A stretch of 64,000 nucleotides of DNA from Pseudoxanthomonas sp. F37. GTDB taxonomy: Bacteria > Pseudomonadota > Gammaproteobacteria > Xanthomonadales > Xanthomonadaceae. The position numbers were made by a program, and so were the translations under genes. How positions within the stretch are numbered: position 1 is the first letter of the stretch; each line of letters opens with the position of its first letter. Positions 35,584 through 44,865 of this stretch are shown here, piece by piece. The notes beneath the pieces are model-generated. The model had not been told where the DNA came from and made no database searches. It saw only the letters and a list, made by a program, of their open reading frames with translations. The stretch lies in assembly GCF_022965755.1 (NCBI RefSeq), contig NZ_CP095187.1:2728001-2792000 (forward strand). The letters run 5' to 3'.

Positions 35584-35608
35584 GCCTGCCCTGCCTTACA
35601 CTGCCCGC

Positions 35609-35833
35609 ATGCACACCCTCGACTTCGACCTGGACCGCGACCACGTGGAACTTAACCAGTTGCTGAAACTGGTCGGCCTGGCCGACAGCGGCGGCCAGGG
35701 CAAGGCCATCGTCGCCAGCGGCGAAGTTACGGTGGATGGCGCGGTGGAACTGCGCAAGACGGCGAAGATCCGGGCCGGCCAGATCGTCCGCGTCGGCGAT
35801 GCCGAGATACGGGTGCTGGCCGCCGACCGCTGA
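35609..35833 (+). CDS. Small S4-domain RNA-binding protein (YbcJ-like)
   Basis: 74 residues, a single S4-like domain with the YbcJ signature: LNQLLKLVGLADSGGQGKAIVASGEVTVDGAVELRKTAKIRAGQIVRVGD. Predicted RNA binding. It follows the membrane protein by 25 bp and may share its transcript. Confidence 0.85.
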   Translation: MHTLDFDLDRDHVELNQLLKLVGLADSGGQGKAIVASGEVTVDGAVELRKTAKIRAGQIVRVGDAEIRVLAADR

Positions 35834-36039
35834 ACCGGTCGCGGGCTTCCGTGCAGGGCGCCCCAGGCGACGCACGTAGTCGGCGCTACTCGCACAAAGA
35901 CTCGGCGCCGAGGCCCTGGCCTGACGCGTGAGGCGAAAGCTCCGCACTATTCACACGAAGGCCGGGCGCCGCGCCTTTTTGCCTGGCGCTCGAGTGAAAA
36001 AGCATCGCCCACGTGATGCGTCCGCTACACGGCCTCGGC

Positions 36040-37182
36040 TCAGGGGGCGGAGCCCGCCTCGGATGGAGACGCACCCGCGGCGTCCTCCGGTGCGGCTTCC
36101 ACATCGGCCATGCGGTCGAACTCCGACAGCGGGCTGTCGGCCGGGCATTTCGCGTCGGGGAAGCGGAACTGCTCGCGCAGCGCCAGGCCGCAGGCCTGCA
36201 TTTCGTCCAGCCCGGTGCCGGCGGTCTTGCACTCGCTGTCGAAGCTGCGCATGAAGGCGTCGCGGCGCAGCACGAAGTCCTCGCCGCAACGGCGCATCAA
36301 CTGCAGGCGGTCCAGGTCGTCCTGCGCCGCGTTGGTGCCATCCAGGCCGTACTCCTGCAGTTCGTCCTTGTCGAGCAGGCGCAGCCGGCGGTTGGGCACC
36401 GTCATCATCAGGTCGGCCACCGCCACGGCCACGCCGTTGCGCGACAGGTAGTCCTTCACCCGGTCGTAGACGCCGCGCAGTTCTTCGTTCAGCTCGCTGC
36501 GCGTGGTGGCGGTGGAACTCATGCGGATGATGCGGTGCACGCCCACCTTGCCGGAGATCATCCGGTTGTCGCCGGCCCCCAGCACGAACACGCACGCGCT
36601 GTGGCAGATCGAGCCTTCGCGCACCCAGATGGTCCAGCCGTTGGCGCCGATGGCGTCGCCGGCACGGATGGCGTCCTCCACCTGGCCGCCGGCCGAATCC
36701 AGGTCCAGGATGCGCTTGTGGATGCCCATGCGGTCGGCGATGTCGGCCACGCGCGTGACCAGGTCGGTGAAATCGGCGGCGATCTTGCCCTGGTAGCGCA
36801 GGCGCAGCACGCCGCCCTTCTGGCACGGCGACAGCGCGTCCACCACGCTGAAGAAGGCCAGCGACTCCAGCGGTACGCCGTCGCCCTCCTCGGTGGTGTA
36901 GTCGGCCTGGCAGCTGACCTGTGCGGTGCCGGAGGTGACCCGTGCGGTCGGCCAATCGGTCGGCAATGCCCTGTCCTCGCCGCGGGCACCGGTGGGAACG
37001 GGCCCGCTGGAGACCGCGCCGTCACCGCGCTCGGCCTGCTGCGCGGGCGTGTCCTGCGGCGGCTCCACCGGCGCCTGCGCCAACGCGTCGGGCGCCACGT
37101 CGGGGGCGTCCATGCGGCAGCCGGCCAACGCCAGCAGGGCCAGCAGTACCACCGATGTCAGGGGGGAAAGACGGGACAGCAT
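36040..37182 (-). CDS. Periplasmic ClpP/crotonase-like lipoprotein
   Basis: 380 residues with a lipobox (LALLALAGC). After a Pro/Ala-rich stretch the serine-protease-like core has LDLDSAGGQVEDAIRAGDAI and HSACVFVLGAGDNRM ... GVHRI, matching COG3904 proteins where Ser and His align with the ClpP catalytic pair. Cys pairs (CHSAC; CGEDF; SECK; ACGL) suggest disulfides. ATG 37182 is chosen because the signal begins there. Likely cell-envelope located; the reaction is not known. Confidence 0.75.
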   Translation of the reverse strand: MLSRLSPLTSVVLLALLALAGCRMDAPDVAPDALAQAPVEPPQDTPAQQAERGDGAVSSGPVPTGARGEDRALPTDWPTARVTSGTAQVSCQADYTTEEGDGVPLESLAFFSVVDALSPCQKGGVLRLRYQGKIAADFTDLVTRVADIADRMGIHKRILDLDSAGGQVEDAIRAGDAIGANGWTIWVREGSICHSACVFVLGAGDNRMISGKVGVHRIIRMSSTATTRSELNEELRGVYDRVKDYLSRNGVAVAVADLMMTVPNRRLRLLDKDELQEYGLDGTNAAQDDLDRLQLMRRCGEDFVLRRDAFMRSFDSECKTAGTGLDEMQACGLALREQFRFPDAKCPADSPLSEFDRMADVEAAPEDAAGASPSEAGSAP

Positions 37183-37199
37183 CGTTCGGTCGCACAACG

Positions 37200-37219
37200 C
37201 CCGTGCGTACGCGCACGGG
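37200..37219 (-). terminator. Hairpin after the MAPEG gene
   Basis: 8-bp stem (CCCGTGCG / CGCACGGG) with a 4-nt loop between the MAPEG stop (37298) and the start of the next minus-strand gene. No clear T-run; may be weak. Confidence 0.4.
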
Positions 37220-37297
37220 TCTGAGGGGGTTCACGCCTAGTCTAGTGTCAATCCGGTGCCCCAGGCCTGCCCGGCGATGAACCTGCGTCCTGCGCGG

Positions 37298-37687
37298 TCA
37301 CAGCAGCGCCCACAGCAGCTGCAGCAGGCCCCACAACGACACGCCCCACACCCCCGTGCGCAGGTACGGCACCCCGGCCGCATACAGTGGCACATACGCC
37401 AGGCGCGCCCAGAAGTAGCACTGCGCGCCCAGCGCGGTGCCGGCATCGCCCCGCTCCAGTACGGCGACCGCCAGCACGGCCGCGGCGAAGAACGGGAAGG
37501 TCTCCAGGAAGTTGCGCAGCGCCCGGTCCACCCGCGCGGCCGCGCCGGTGAGCGGCGGCAGCACCGCATCGCGCGCGCCCACGTTCCAGCGCAGCCCACG
37601 CTGGTGCGTGGTCAGCGCCGCGCCGAGCAGCACGTGCACCAGGCCCAGGGCCACGGACCAGGCCAGCATCTTCAGTTCGATCGGCAT
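37298..37687 (-). CDS. MAPEG family membrane protein
   Basis: 129 residues with four predicted helices and the MAPEG pattern NVGARD, RALRNFLETFPFFAAAVLAV, YFWARLAYVPLYAAGVPYLRTGVWGVSLWG. MAPEG proteins include glutathione-S-transferase-type and leukotriene enzymes, but bacterial members are often of unknown substrate. Upstream of the ClpP-like lipoprotein. Confidence 0.88.
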   Translation of the reverse strand: MPIELKMLAWSVALGLVHVLLGAALTTHQRGLRWNVGARDAVLPPLTGAAARVDRALRNFLETFPFFAAAVLAVAVLERGDAGTALGAQCYFWARLAYVPLYAAGVPYLRTGVWGVSLWGLLQLLWALL

Positions 37688-37856
37688 GACAGCGCTCCCA
37701 TGAAGGTCCGCGGACTCTAGCGCACCAGCGCGCCAGCGTTTCCCTGCGTGCGCTCACGCGCCACGGGCTTGGCGGCGCATCTGCGCACGCCGGTGCAATC
37801 GATGCATGAACGGGGATGGGAAGGTGGGCGCCGTCCCACCCTCCCGGATCCTCCTC

Positions 37857-38858
37857 ATGCCGGATATCCCCCGCGACATCGACCTGCAACGACGGCAGCT
37901 GATGCTGGCGGGCGCCACCCTTGCCGGCGCCGCCCTCCTGCCGCTGTCCGCCTGCGAGCGTACCGACCCGCCGGCCCCCGCCGCAGCGCCGCCCCCTCCC
38001 CCTTCCTCCACCGTAGAGAGAACCGCCATGGGCCTGTTCACCACCAAAGACGACGTACAGATCTACTTCAAGGACTGGGGCCCGAAGGACGGCCCGGTCG
38101 TCACCCTCAGCCACGGCTGGCCCCTGAATGCCGACAGCTGGGAGTCGCAGATGTACCACCTGGCCGCGAACGGCTGCCGCGTGATCGCGCACGACCGTCG
38201 CGGCCACGGGCGTTCCAGCCAGCCGTGGGACGGCAACGACATGGACCACTACGCCGATGACCTGGCGCAGCTGATCGAACACCTGGACCTGAAGGACATC
38301 TCGATGTTCGGCTTCTCCACCGGCGGCGGCGAAGTGGCGCGCTACATCGGCCGCCATGGCACGAAGCGGGTGAAGAAGGCCGGCCTGGTCTCGGCGGTGC
38401 CGCCGCTGATGCTGAAGACCGACGCCAATCCGGGCGGCCTGCCCATCGACGTGTTCGACGGCATCCGCGCCGGCCTGCTGGCCAATCGCGCGCAGCTGTT
38501 CAAGGACATCCCCAGCGGCCCGTTCTTCGGCTACAACCGCCCGGGCGCGAAGCCGTCGCAGGGTGTCATCGACGCGTGGTGGCTGCAGGGCATGATGGGC
38601 GGACACAAGAACACCTACGACAGCATCAAGGCGTTCTCCGAGACCGATTTCACCGAGGACCTGAAGAAGTTCGACGTGCCCACGATCATCATCCATGGCG
38701 ACGACGACCAGGTGGTGCCGATCGACGCCGCGGCGCGCGCGTCGGCCAAGCTGGTGAAGGACAGCCAGCTGGTGGTCTATCCGGGCGCCCCGCACGGCAT
38801 CACCGACACCCACAAGGACAAGCTCAACGTCGACATGCTGGCGTTCGTCAGGGGGTGA
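37857..38858 (+). CDS. Tat-signal alpha/beta hydrolase (haloperoxidase-like)
   Basis: 333 residues. The N-terminus [22 protein letters not shown] has a twin-arginine motif and a lipobox, followed by a Pro/Ala-rich linker. From residue 58 the sequence follows non-heme chloroperoxidases ([18 protein letters not shown]). The catalytic triad is Ser in GFSTGGGE, Asp in HGDDDQVVP and His in GAPHGI. Members usually start at the M58 equivalent, and ATG 38028 has a weak GAGAG site, so a second shorter cytoplasmic form is possible. Probably an exported esterase or perhydrolase; substrate unknown. Confidence 0.83.
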   Translation: MPDIPRDIDLQRRQLMLAGATLAGAALLPLSACERTDPPAPAAAPPPPPSSTVERTAMGLFTTKDDVQIYFKDWGPKDGPVVTLSHGWPLNADSWESQMYHLAANGCRVIAHDRRGHGRSSQPWDGNDMDHYADDLAQLIEHLDLKDISMFGFSTGGGEVARYIGRHGTKRVKKAGLVSAVPPLMLKTDANPGGLPIDVFDGIRAGLLANRAQLFKDIPSGPFFGYNRPGAKPSQGVIDAWWLQGMMGGHKNTYDSIKAFSETDFTEDLKKFDVPTIIIHGDDDQVVPIDAAARASAKLVKDSQLVVYPGAPHGITDTHKDKLNVDMLAFVRG

Positions 38859-38972
38859 TGTCCGCCCGCCGCCGGCGCGCGTGAAGGCGCGCCGGTTCTG
38901 CCCGTCCTGTTCACCGATTGCGCCGCCCATGCTTGCGGGGCGGCGGCGATTTGGGTATCACAGGGGCACGGG

Positions 38973-41900
38973 GTGTCGGCCCCGCAGGGGATGGCATTGG
39001 CGATACACCAGGACCTATGGCGGCCCGTGCACTGGGCACAGCGTTTCGCGGCCGCGCTGGCATGGGTGATGGCGGCCGGCTTCATGCTGGCGAACATGGG
39101 CAGCGGCCACTTCGTCGACGAGAGCGTGCCGCTGGTGGGCGTGCTGGTGGCCATCGCCACCTGGCGCAGCGAACACCGCCAGGTGCGCGGCGCGGTGGCG
39201 GGCCTGCTGTCGCTGCTGTTCGTCCTGCATCTGTGGCAGTTCCACGGCCTGGGCACGTGCCTGCTGCTGGCGGCCGCGGCGGTCATCGCCTGGGCCCGCC
39301 TGTGGCGGGGGTACTGGCCCGAATTCGTGATGCGCGTGTCGGCGGCGGCGCTCCTGCTGCTCGCCGTGCAGCCGGTCCTGGGCGCATTGCAGCCCCATGC
39401 CCCGCCAGCGGATATCGGCTGGTCGCTCGCGCTTTCGGCGCTTGCGATCTTCCTGCTGGTGTACACGCCGTCGCTGCGGGCGGGACAGACCCTGGACACC
39501 AGTGCCGAACTGATCGCCTTCGTGCTGGCGTTCGCGGTGCTGGCCCTGGTGGGCTGGCACGTGCCCGGCAGCCTGGTGGGCAGGATGGGGGTGGACTATC
39601 CGCCCATGCGCCCCGTCTCGACGCTGGCCGTCGCCCTGCTGGCGCTGGCCCTGCTGCTGCGCCAGCGCGACCGCGACCGTGCCGCCTGGCTGCTGATGGC
39701 CATCGTGGCGGTACCCCTGCTGCTCACGCTGCTGCAGACACTGGGCCAGGTCACCACCCCGCTCAACGCCCTGCTGCACCGGCTGGGATGGCTGCCCCGC
39801 GCCAGCACGCCGCTGATCGGCGGCTATACCGACTACGGCGTACTGACCGCGTGGGTGGGCGTGGCCCTGTTGCCGCAGGCGCTGCAGCGCTGGGAGAACG
39901 TGCGCTGGGGCCTGGTGCGCGGGCTGGGCATCGCGATGGCCTCGGTGGCGGGCATGGCGGCGCTGGGCCTGCTGTTCCAGCTGCCGTATCCGCGCGAAGG
40001 CCTGTCGGTCTACCAGATTTCGCTGACCGCGACGGCGCAGCTGGTCGCGATGGGCCTGGCGCTGGCGGTCGCGGGCGAGAACTCCCTGCGCGAGCGTCTC
40101 TTCGGCGTGTTGCCGATGGCCGCCGCGCTGGCGTTGGGCGGCATGTTCTGGCTGGCCGCTGGCGCGGACCGCGATGCGATGGCGCGCCGGGTGATGGAAA
40201 CCCAGACCGCGAGCGCATCGGCCACGTTCCTGCGCGGCGTGGAACTGCGCCGCGGCGCGCTGCGGCAATTGTCGTCGTCGCTGGTGGCCGCGCGCCCCGA
40301 GCTGGCGGAAGCGCTGTTCGACCGCCATGTCGCCGACATGGTCCGCGCGTTCGCCGCGTTCCGGGTGGTGCGCAGCGTGGGCGATGCGGGCGAGTTCCGC
40401 TGGGTCGAACCGGGGTTCGACGCGCCTGCCGCGCCTTCGCCGCCGCTGCCTGTCGCCGACGAAGGCCTGCTGCAACCGGTGCCGGGCGGCTGGTGGCTGA
40501 CGGTGGACGAAGCCGGGCGGCGCACGCAGGCCTTCATCGCGCTGGACGGCTTCGTCATGACGCTCAACAAGGCGGTGTTCTCCGACCGCCCGGTACGCGC
40601 GACCGCCGAGGGCATGGCGACGGTGGAACAGGGCCAGACGTTCGGCGAGCCGCTGTCCGTGCAGACCGTCGCCCTGCCCGGCCACGAGGTGGAGCTCTCG
40701 TTGTGGGCGCCGCCCTCGCTGACCTCGTTCGCGCTGCCGCGCGCGCTCGTCGTCGGCGGCCTGAGCAGCGGCCTGCTGATCGCCTTCGTGCTGTTCCTGC
40801 TCGACCTGTCGCGGCGCCGCTCCGCCGAGGCCGCGGAAACGGCGCGCTCGCTGCTGACCGAAACCGAACGCCGGCTCGATGCGCAGCGGCGGCTCAACGA
40901 TGCGGCCGCGATGGACAGCGCCACCGGCCTGCCGCGATTCTCGGCGCAGGCGCCCCTGATCACCGAGCAGATCGGCATGCAGGCGCCGTCCGGGCATGGG
41001 CTGGCCATCGTCGACCTGGACGGGTTCGGCATGGTCAACGATTCGTTCGGACACGACGGCGGCGACGAAGTGCTGCGCCGCATGGGCCAGCGCATCTCAG
41101 GCGCGGTCGGCGCACAGGGCCGCGTGTACCGGTATGGCGGCGAAGGCTTCCTGGTGCACTTCGCCGATACCGACATCGACCAGCTCAGCCGCTGGGCGGA
41201 AGAGATCCGGCGCGCGGTGGGACAGCCGATCGCGCTGTACTCCACCCACCCCTCGTTCACCGTCACCGCCAGCATCGGCCTGGCCCATGCGCCGGAACAT
41301 GGCATCGACCTGCAGAGCCTGCTCCGCAGCGCGGACGACGCGCGCCACCTGGCCAAGCGCGCCGGACGCAACCAGGTGCGGCTGCCGTCGGCCGGCGCGC
41401 AGCAGGATGCCAACGATCGCCTGAGCCGCGTCACCGCCCTGCGCGAGGCCGTGGCCCGCGGCCAGCTGCGCCTGGCATACCAGCCCGTGGTGGCCGGCGA
41501 CAGCCTGCAACTGATCGGCTTCGAGGCGCTGGCGCGCTGGCGCCACCCGGCATGGGGCGAGGTCCCGCCTTCGGTCTTCATCCCGCTGGCCGAAAGCGCC
41601 GGCCTGATGGAGGACATCGGCCACTTCGTGCTGGAACAGGCCTGCCAGCAGCTGGCCCGCTGGCGGGCGATGGGCCTGCGTACGCTGTGCATGGCGGTCA
41701 ACCTGTCGCCCAGCCAGCTGGGCCAGCCGACGCTGGCGCCGTGGATCGCGGACTGCCTGCAGCGGCACGCGCTGCCGGCCGATGCGCTGACCCTGGAACT
41801 GACCGAGAGCGTGCTGGTGGAGGACATGGGCGCCGCGCAGCGGATCCTGCAGTCGCTGCATGAGCTCGGCGTACGCCTGGCGCTGGACGACTTCGGCACC

Positions 41901-42203
41901 GGCTATTCCAGCATGTCCTACCTGCAGCGCCTGCCGCTGGACGTCATCAAGATCGACCGCAGCTTCGTGGACGGCATCGCCGCGGAGGACAGCACCGACC
42001 GCGCCATCGCCCGCACGATCCTGGTGCTGGCCCACGAAATGGGCCTGCGCACCATCGCCGAAGGGGTGGAGACGGCCGAGCAGATGAGCGCATTGCAGCA
42101 GATGCGCTGCGACGAGATGCAGGGCTATTTCTTCGGCCGTCCGATGGAAGTCGACGAGGCCACCGCCCTCGCCCGCGGCCAGCTGCGGCAGGCGATGATC
42201 TGA
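38973..42203 (+). CDS. Large membrane GGDEF-EAL protein with degenerate GGDEF
   Basis: 1076 residues. About 10-11 predicted helices fill residues 20-400, then a periplasmic-type sensory block (about 405-590), another helix, GGDEF (about 640-805) and EAL (about 820-1070). The cyclase site reads GGEGF rather than GG(D/E)EF, so cyclase activity is unlikely. The EAL domain is canonical: FEALARW, NLSPSQ, ELTES, DDFGTGYSS, KIDRSF, EGVE, QGYFFG. Predicted c-di-GMP phosphodiesterase with a regulatory GGDEF. Start GTG 38973 has AGGGG upstream; ATG 38991 is an alternative. Confidence 0.88.
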   Translation: MSAPQGMALAIHQDLWRPVHWAQRFAAALAWVMAAGFMLANMGSGHFVDESVPLVGVLVAIATWRSEHRQVRGAVAGLLSLLFVLHLWQFHGLGTCLLLAAAAVIAWARLWRGYWPEFVMRVSAAALLLLAVQPVLGALQPHAPPADIGWSLALSALAIFLLVYTPSLRAGQTLDTSAELIAFVLAFAVLALVGWHVPGSLVGRMGVDYPPMRPVSTLAVALLALALLLRQRDRDRAAWLLMAIVAVPLLLTLLQTLGQVTTPLNALLHRLGWLPRASTPLIGGYTDYGVLTAWVGVALLPQALQRWENVRWGLVRGLGIAMASVAGMAALGLLFQLPYPREGLSVYQISLTATAQLVAMGLALAVAGENSLRERLFGVLPMAAALALGGMFWLAAGADRDAMARRVMETQTASASATFLRGVELRRGALRQLSSSLVAARPELAEALFDRHVADMVRAFAAFRVVRSVGDAGEFRWVEPGFDAPAAPSPPLPVADEGLLQPVPGGWWLTVDEAGRRTQAFIALDGFVMTLNKAVFSDRPVRATAEGMATVEQGQTFGEPLSVQTVALPGHEVELSLWAPPSLTSFALPRALVVGGLSSGLLIAFVLFLLDLSRRRSAEAAETARSLLTETERRLDAQRRLNDAAAMDSATGLPRFSAQAPLITEQIGMQAPSGHGLAIVDLDGFGMVNDSFGHDGGDEVLRRMGQRISGAVGAQGRVYRYGGEGFLVHFADTDIDQLSRWAEEIRRAVGQPIALYSTHPSFTVTASIGLAHAPEHGIDLQSLLRSADDARHLAKRAGRNQVRLPSAGAQQDANDRLSRVTALREAVARGQLRLAYQPVVAGDSLQLIGFEALARWRHPAWGEVPPSVFIPLAESAGLMEDIGHFVLEQACQQLARWRAMGLRTLCMAVNLSPSQLGQPTLAPWIADCLQRHALPADALTLELTESVLVEDMGAAQRILQSLHELGVRLALDDFGTGYSSMSYLQRLPLDVIKIDRSFVDGIAAEDSTDRAIARTILVLAHEMGLRTIAEGVETAEQMSALQQMRCDEMQGYFFGRPMEVDEATALARGQLRQAMI

Positions 42204-42218
42204 CGATCCGGCGCGGCA

Positions 42219-43352
42219 TCAGCCGCGCAGCAATCCCGCCATCGCGCGCACGCCCTGGCTGTCCGGGAACACCCGCGCGTCCAGCGTCGACGTCGCGATG
42301 CCCAGGTGGTCGCCGAGCACGCCCTTGAACACGCTGCGCAGGTCGGTGGTCGCGCGCAGGTCACGGCCTTCGTTGAGCTGCGCCGGTGCCACCCCGGGCC
42401 AGTCGCCGGCGATGCGGCCACCCGCCACGGCGCCGCCGGCCAGCATCGCCACGGTACCGGTGCCATGGTCGGTACCGCCCGTGCCGTTGACCGCGACGGT
42501 GCGCCCGAACTCGGTGACCACCATCACCACCGTGCGCGACCACAGCGCGCCAACGCCGTCGTGGAACTGGCGCAGGCCCTGGTCCAGTTCGGCCAGCTTG
42601 CGCGCCAGTACGGGCCCTTGCTGCGCATGCGTATCCCAGCCGGCGTTCTCGACGAAACCGATGCGCGGTCCGTCCGGCGCGGCCATGAAACGCGCCGCCG
42701 CCGCCATCGCCTGCGGCAGCCGCGCCACGTTGCCGACGGCCTGCATGCCCTGCGCCGCGACGGCCTGTTCGAACGGATGCGCGAGCTGCGCATCGGCGGC
42801 GTACAGCGTCCGGAGGCGTTGCAGCAGGATCGGATTGACGTCCTCGGGCAACGGCGGCGACCACGTCGTCGCATCGCCCGCGCCGCGCAGGATCAGCGGC
42901 ATCACCGTGCTGACCGACAGCGCGCGCGAGGACGGCAGCGCGGCGACGCAGCGGTTGAGCCAGCCGGTCGCCACGCCGCCACCGGCGGGCGTGCCGCTTT
43001 CAAGGTTGTCCTGCGCTTCGAAGTGCGAGCGCTGGCGGTACGGCGGCGCGACCGCGAGCACCGGCAACCACTCGCGCCGCGCATGGAGCTGGTGGCTGAA
43101 GGCCAGGGCCGGATGCAGCGCGAAGTCGGCATCGAGCGCGCGCGGGCCCTCCACCGGCAGGCCGCCACGCAAGCGTGCGATCGCGGGATCGCCAACCGGC
43201 GTGACGGCATGCAGGCCATCAAGGCCGCCGCGCAGCAGCACGACCAGCAGGCGTGTGTCCTGCGCCTCCGCCGGGCGCGCCAGGCGTGGCCAAAGGCCCA
43301 GCGTGGTAGCGGCACCGCCGGCGGCAAGGAAATGGCGTCGGGTCAGTTTCAC
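42219..43352 (-). CDS. DUF1501 family protein, Tat-exported
   Basis: 377 residues. Tat signal TRRHFLAAGGAATTLGLWPRLA; GTG start 43352 is two bases after the DUF1800 stop. DUF1501 core (LLVVLLRGGLDGLHAV; FVENAGWDTHAQQG; VMVVTEFGRTVAVNGTGGTDHGTG) is an alkaline-phosphatase-fold family predicted to bind metal. Usually paired with DUF1800, as here; the pair may act on an extracytoplasmic substrate not yet identified. Confidence 0.85.
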   Translation of the reverse strand: MKLTRRHFLAAGGAATTLGLWPRLARPAEAQDTRLLVVLLRGGLDGLHAVTPVGDPAIARLRGGLPVEGPRALDADFALHPALAFSHQLHARREWLPVLAVAPPYRQRSHFEAQDNLESGTPAGGGVATGWLNRCVAALPSSRALSVSTVMPLILRGAGDATTWSPPLPEDVNPILLQRLRTLYAADAQLAHPFEQAVAAQGMQAVGNVARLPQAMAAAARFMAAPDGPRIGFVENAGWDTHAQQGPVLARKLAELDQGLRQFHDGVGALWSRTVVMVVTEFGRTVAVNGTGGTDHGTGTVAMLAGGAVAGGRIAGDWPGVAPAQLNEGRDLRATTDLRSVFKGVLGDHLGIATSTLDARVFPDSQGVRAMAGLLRG

Positions 43353-43354
43353 GA

Positions 43355-44752
43355 TCAGCTCCTCCACTGGAAGACGGGACTGGCGAACAGCAACGCCAGC
43401 CCTTCGCGCGGCGATTCCGCTCGGCGCAGGGCCAGCGCCGTCCCTGCGTCCAGGTGCGGACCGAAGACATCGCCCGCGGTCCGCAGCGGATCCGGTGCCG
43501 TGCCCGTCGCGCTTTCGGCCAGCGTCTGCGCCGCCTGGATCCGCTTCCACACCGCGTCGGCGCCGCTCCATTCCGCCGCATCGTCGGCGAAGCCGGCCGG
43601 CGAACGCGGCGTGAAGGGGGGATGTCCGAGCCGGCCGAGCAACCCCACCAGCGCGCGCGGTTGTTCGCTCGGCAGCGTGGCGGTGCTGCGCAAGGCCGAC
43701 ACCACGAAGTCGTCCGGCGTCTTCAGCTTGCGGGCGTCTTCGGCCCAGGCCTCGGGACTGCCGACCATCGCCGCGTACACGGCGCGCAAGGCGCCGCCGC
43801 TGCGCTCCCATGCCGACGCCATGCGTTCCACCAGGGCGCGCGGTGGCGTATCGCTCACGAAATGCCGCGCCAGCTTGCCGCAGACGTGGCGCGCGGTGGC
43901 CGGGTGCGCCGCAAGGTCGCGCAGGATGGCGCGGCCTTGCGCTTCGCCCTCGGACGCATAGCGCTTTCCGAGCACCCTGCGCGTACCCGCTTCATGCGCG
44001 TTGGCGCGGAAGCGGAACGTCGTGGCGCCGTCCGCGTCCAGGTCGCGCGCCGACGCCACGCTCCAGCCGGTGATGGCGCGCGCCAGTTCGCGCACATCGT
44101 CCTGCACGTAACCGCCGTCCACGCCCAGCGTATGCAGTTCCAGGATCTCGCGTGCGAGGTTTTCGTTGAGACCCGCGCGCCGTGGCGCCTTGTCGTCCAT
44201 GCGGCGCCGCTGGCGCTGGGCCAGCCGCGACTGCTCGCCCACCGAGCGGACGTTGTCGAGGTAACGCAGCATCGCCGGATGCCGTTCTACCGCGAGCAGC
44301 AGGTCGGCGAACGTGCCGGTCACGTGCGGGCGGATCGCCTCGCGCTCCATCGGCGCCGCATACAGCGCTGCGGCGCGCTTGTCGGCGGACACGGCGAAGT
44401 GGTTCGACCAGAACCGCACCAGCCGTTCGATGAAGTCATGCTCGGTGGCCACCGCCTGCCGGTAGCGCCAACCGAGTTCACCCAGCTGCAGCCGTGCGAA
44501 GCGCTGGCGGAATCCCATCGCCGCGCCGCCCCGGCCGTCACCCTCGCGCTCGCGCGCGGCACGCCGGTCGCGCAGGTAGTCGTACTCCTGCCGCAGGTAA
44601 TCCGCGCTGGTCGGCAGCGTCGCGCGCGGCGCGGCGGGGGCATCGAGCTGCGCCAGCAGCCACGCGCGCGGGTCGTCGACCTGCGCCAGGGTGCCGGGCC
44701 GTGCGCCCAGGCCGAAGCGGTTGGCGGCGCTGGTGGTTTCGCGTCGGATCAT
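43355..44752 (-). CDS. DUF1800 family protein
   Basis: 465 residues. Diagnostic stretches: AANRFGLGARPGTL near the N-terminus, RLVRFWSNHFAVSADK, LARELLE-type helix (NLAREILELHTLGVDGGY), DDVRELARAITGWSV, and RLVASPVFQ-like end. No clear signal peptide, so export may depend on the Tat partner. Function unknown. Confidence 0.85.
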   Translation of the reverse strand: MIRRETTSAANRFGLGARPGTLAQVDDPRAWLLAQLDAPAAPRATLPTSADYLRQEYDYLRDRRAAREREGDGRGGAAMGFRQRFARLQLGELGWRYRQAVATEHDFIERLVRFWSNHFAVSADKRAAALYAAPMEREAIRPHVTGTFADLLLAVERHPAMLRYLDNVRSVGEQSRLAQRQRRRMDDKAPRRAGLNENLAREILELHTLGVDGGYVQDDVRELARAITGWSVASARDLDADGATTFRFRANAHEAGTRRVLGKRYASEGEAQGRAILRDLAAHPATARHVCGKLARHFVSDTPPRALVERMASAWERSGGALRAVYAAMVGSPEAWAEDARKLKTPDDFVVSALRSTATLPSEQPRALVGLLGRLGHPPFTPRSPAGFADDAAEWSGADAVWKRIQAAQTLAESATGTAPDPLRTAGDVFGPHLDAGTALALRRAESPREGLALLFASPVFQWRS

Positions 44753-44865
44753 CACGCCATCCCGTGGGGCGATGTTCCTGGCAACGCGCGGCCTGCGCCG
44801 GGGTTGACAGCTGCGCCGCGTGGTCAGCGATGTCGACGTGGCTTCATCGGCATGAACACGCCGGA

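Noticed and set aside
35876..35889. GTAG-type hairpin (GTAGTCGGCGCTAC)
   Set aside because: Too short, lacks the GTAGGAGCG arm, and probably chance. The 206-bp gap 35834-36039 otherwise shows only a weak GC hairpin followed by five T (about 35966-35980).
38918..41863. A 981-codon plus-strand frame offset from the GGDEF-EAL gene
   Set aside because: The +1 shadow of a gene with clear EAL and GGDEF motifs.
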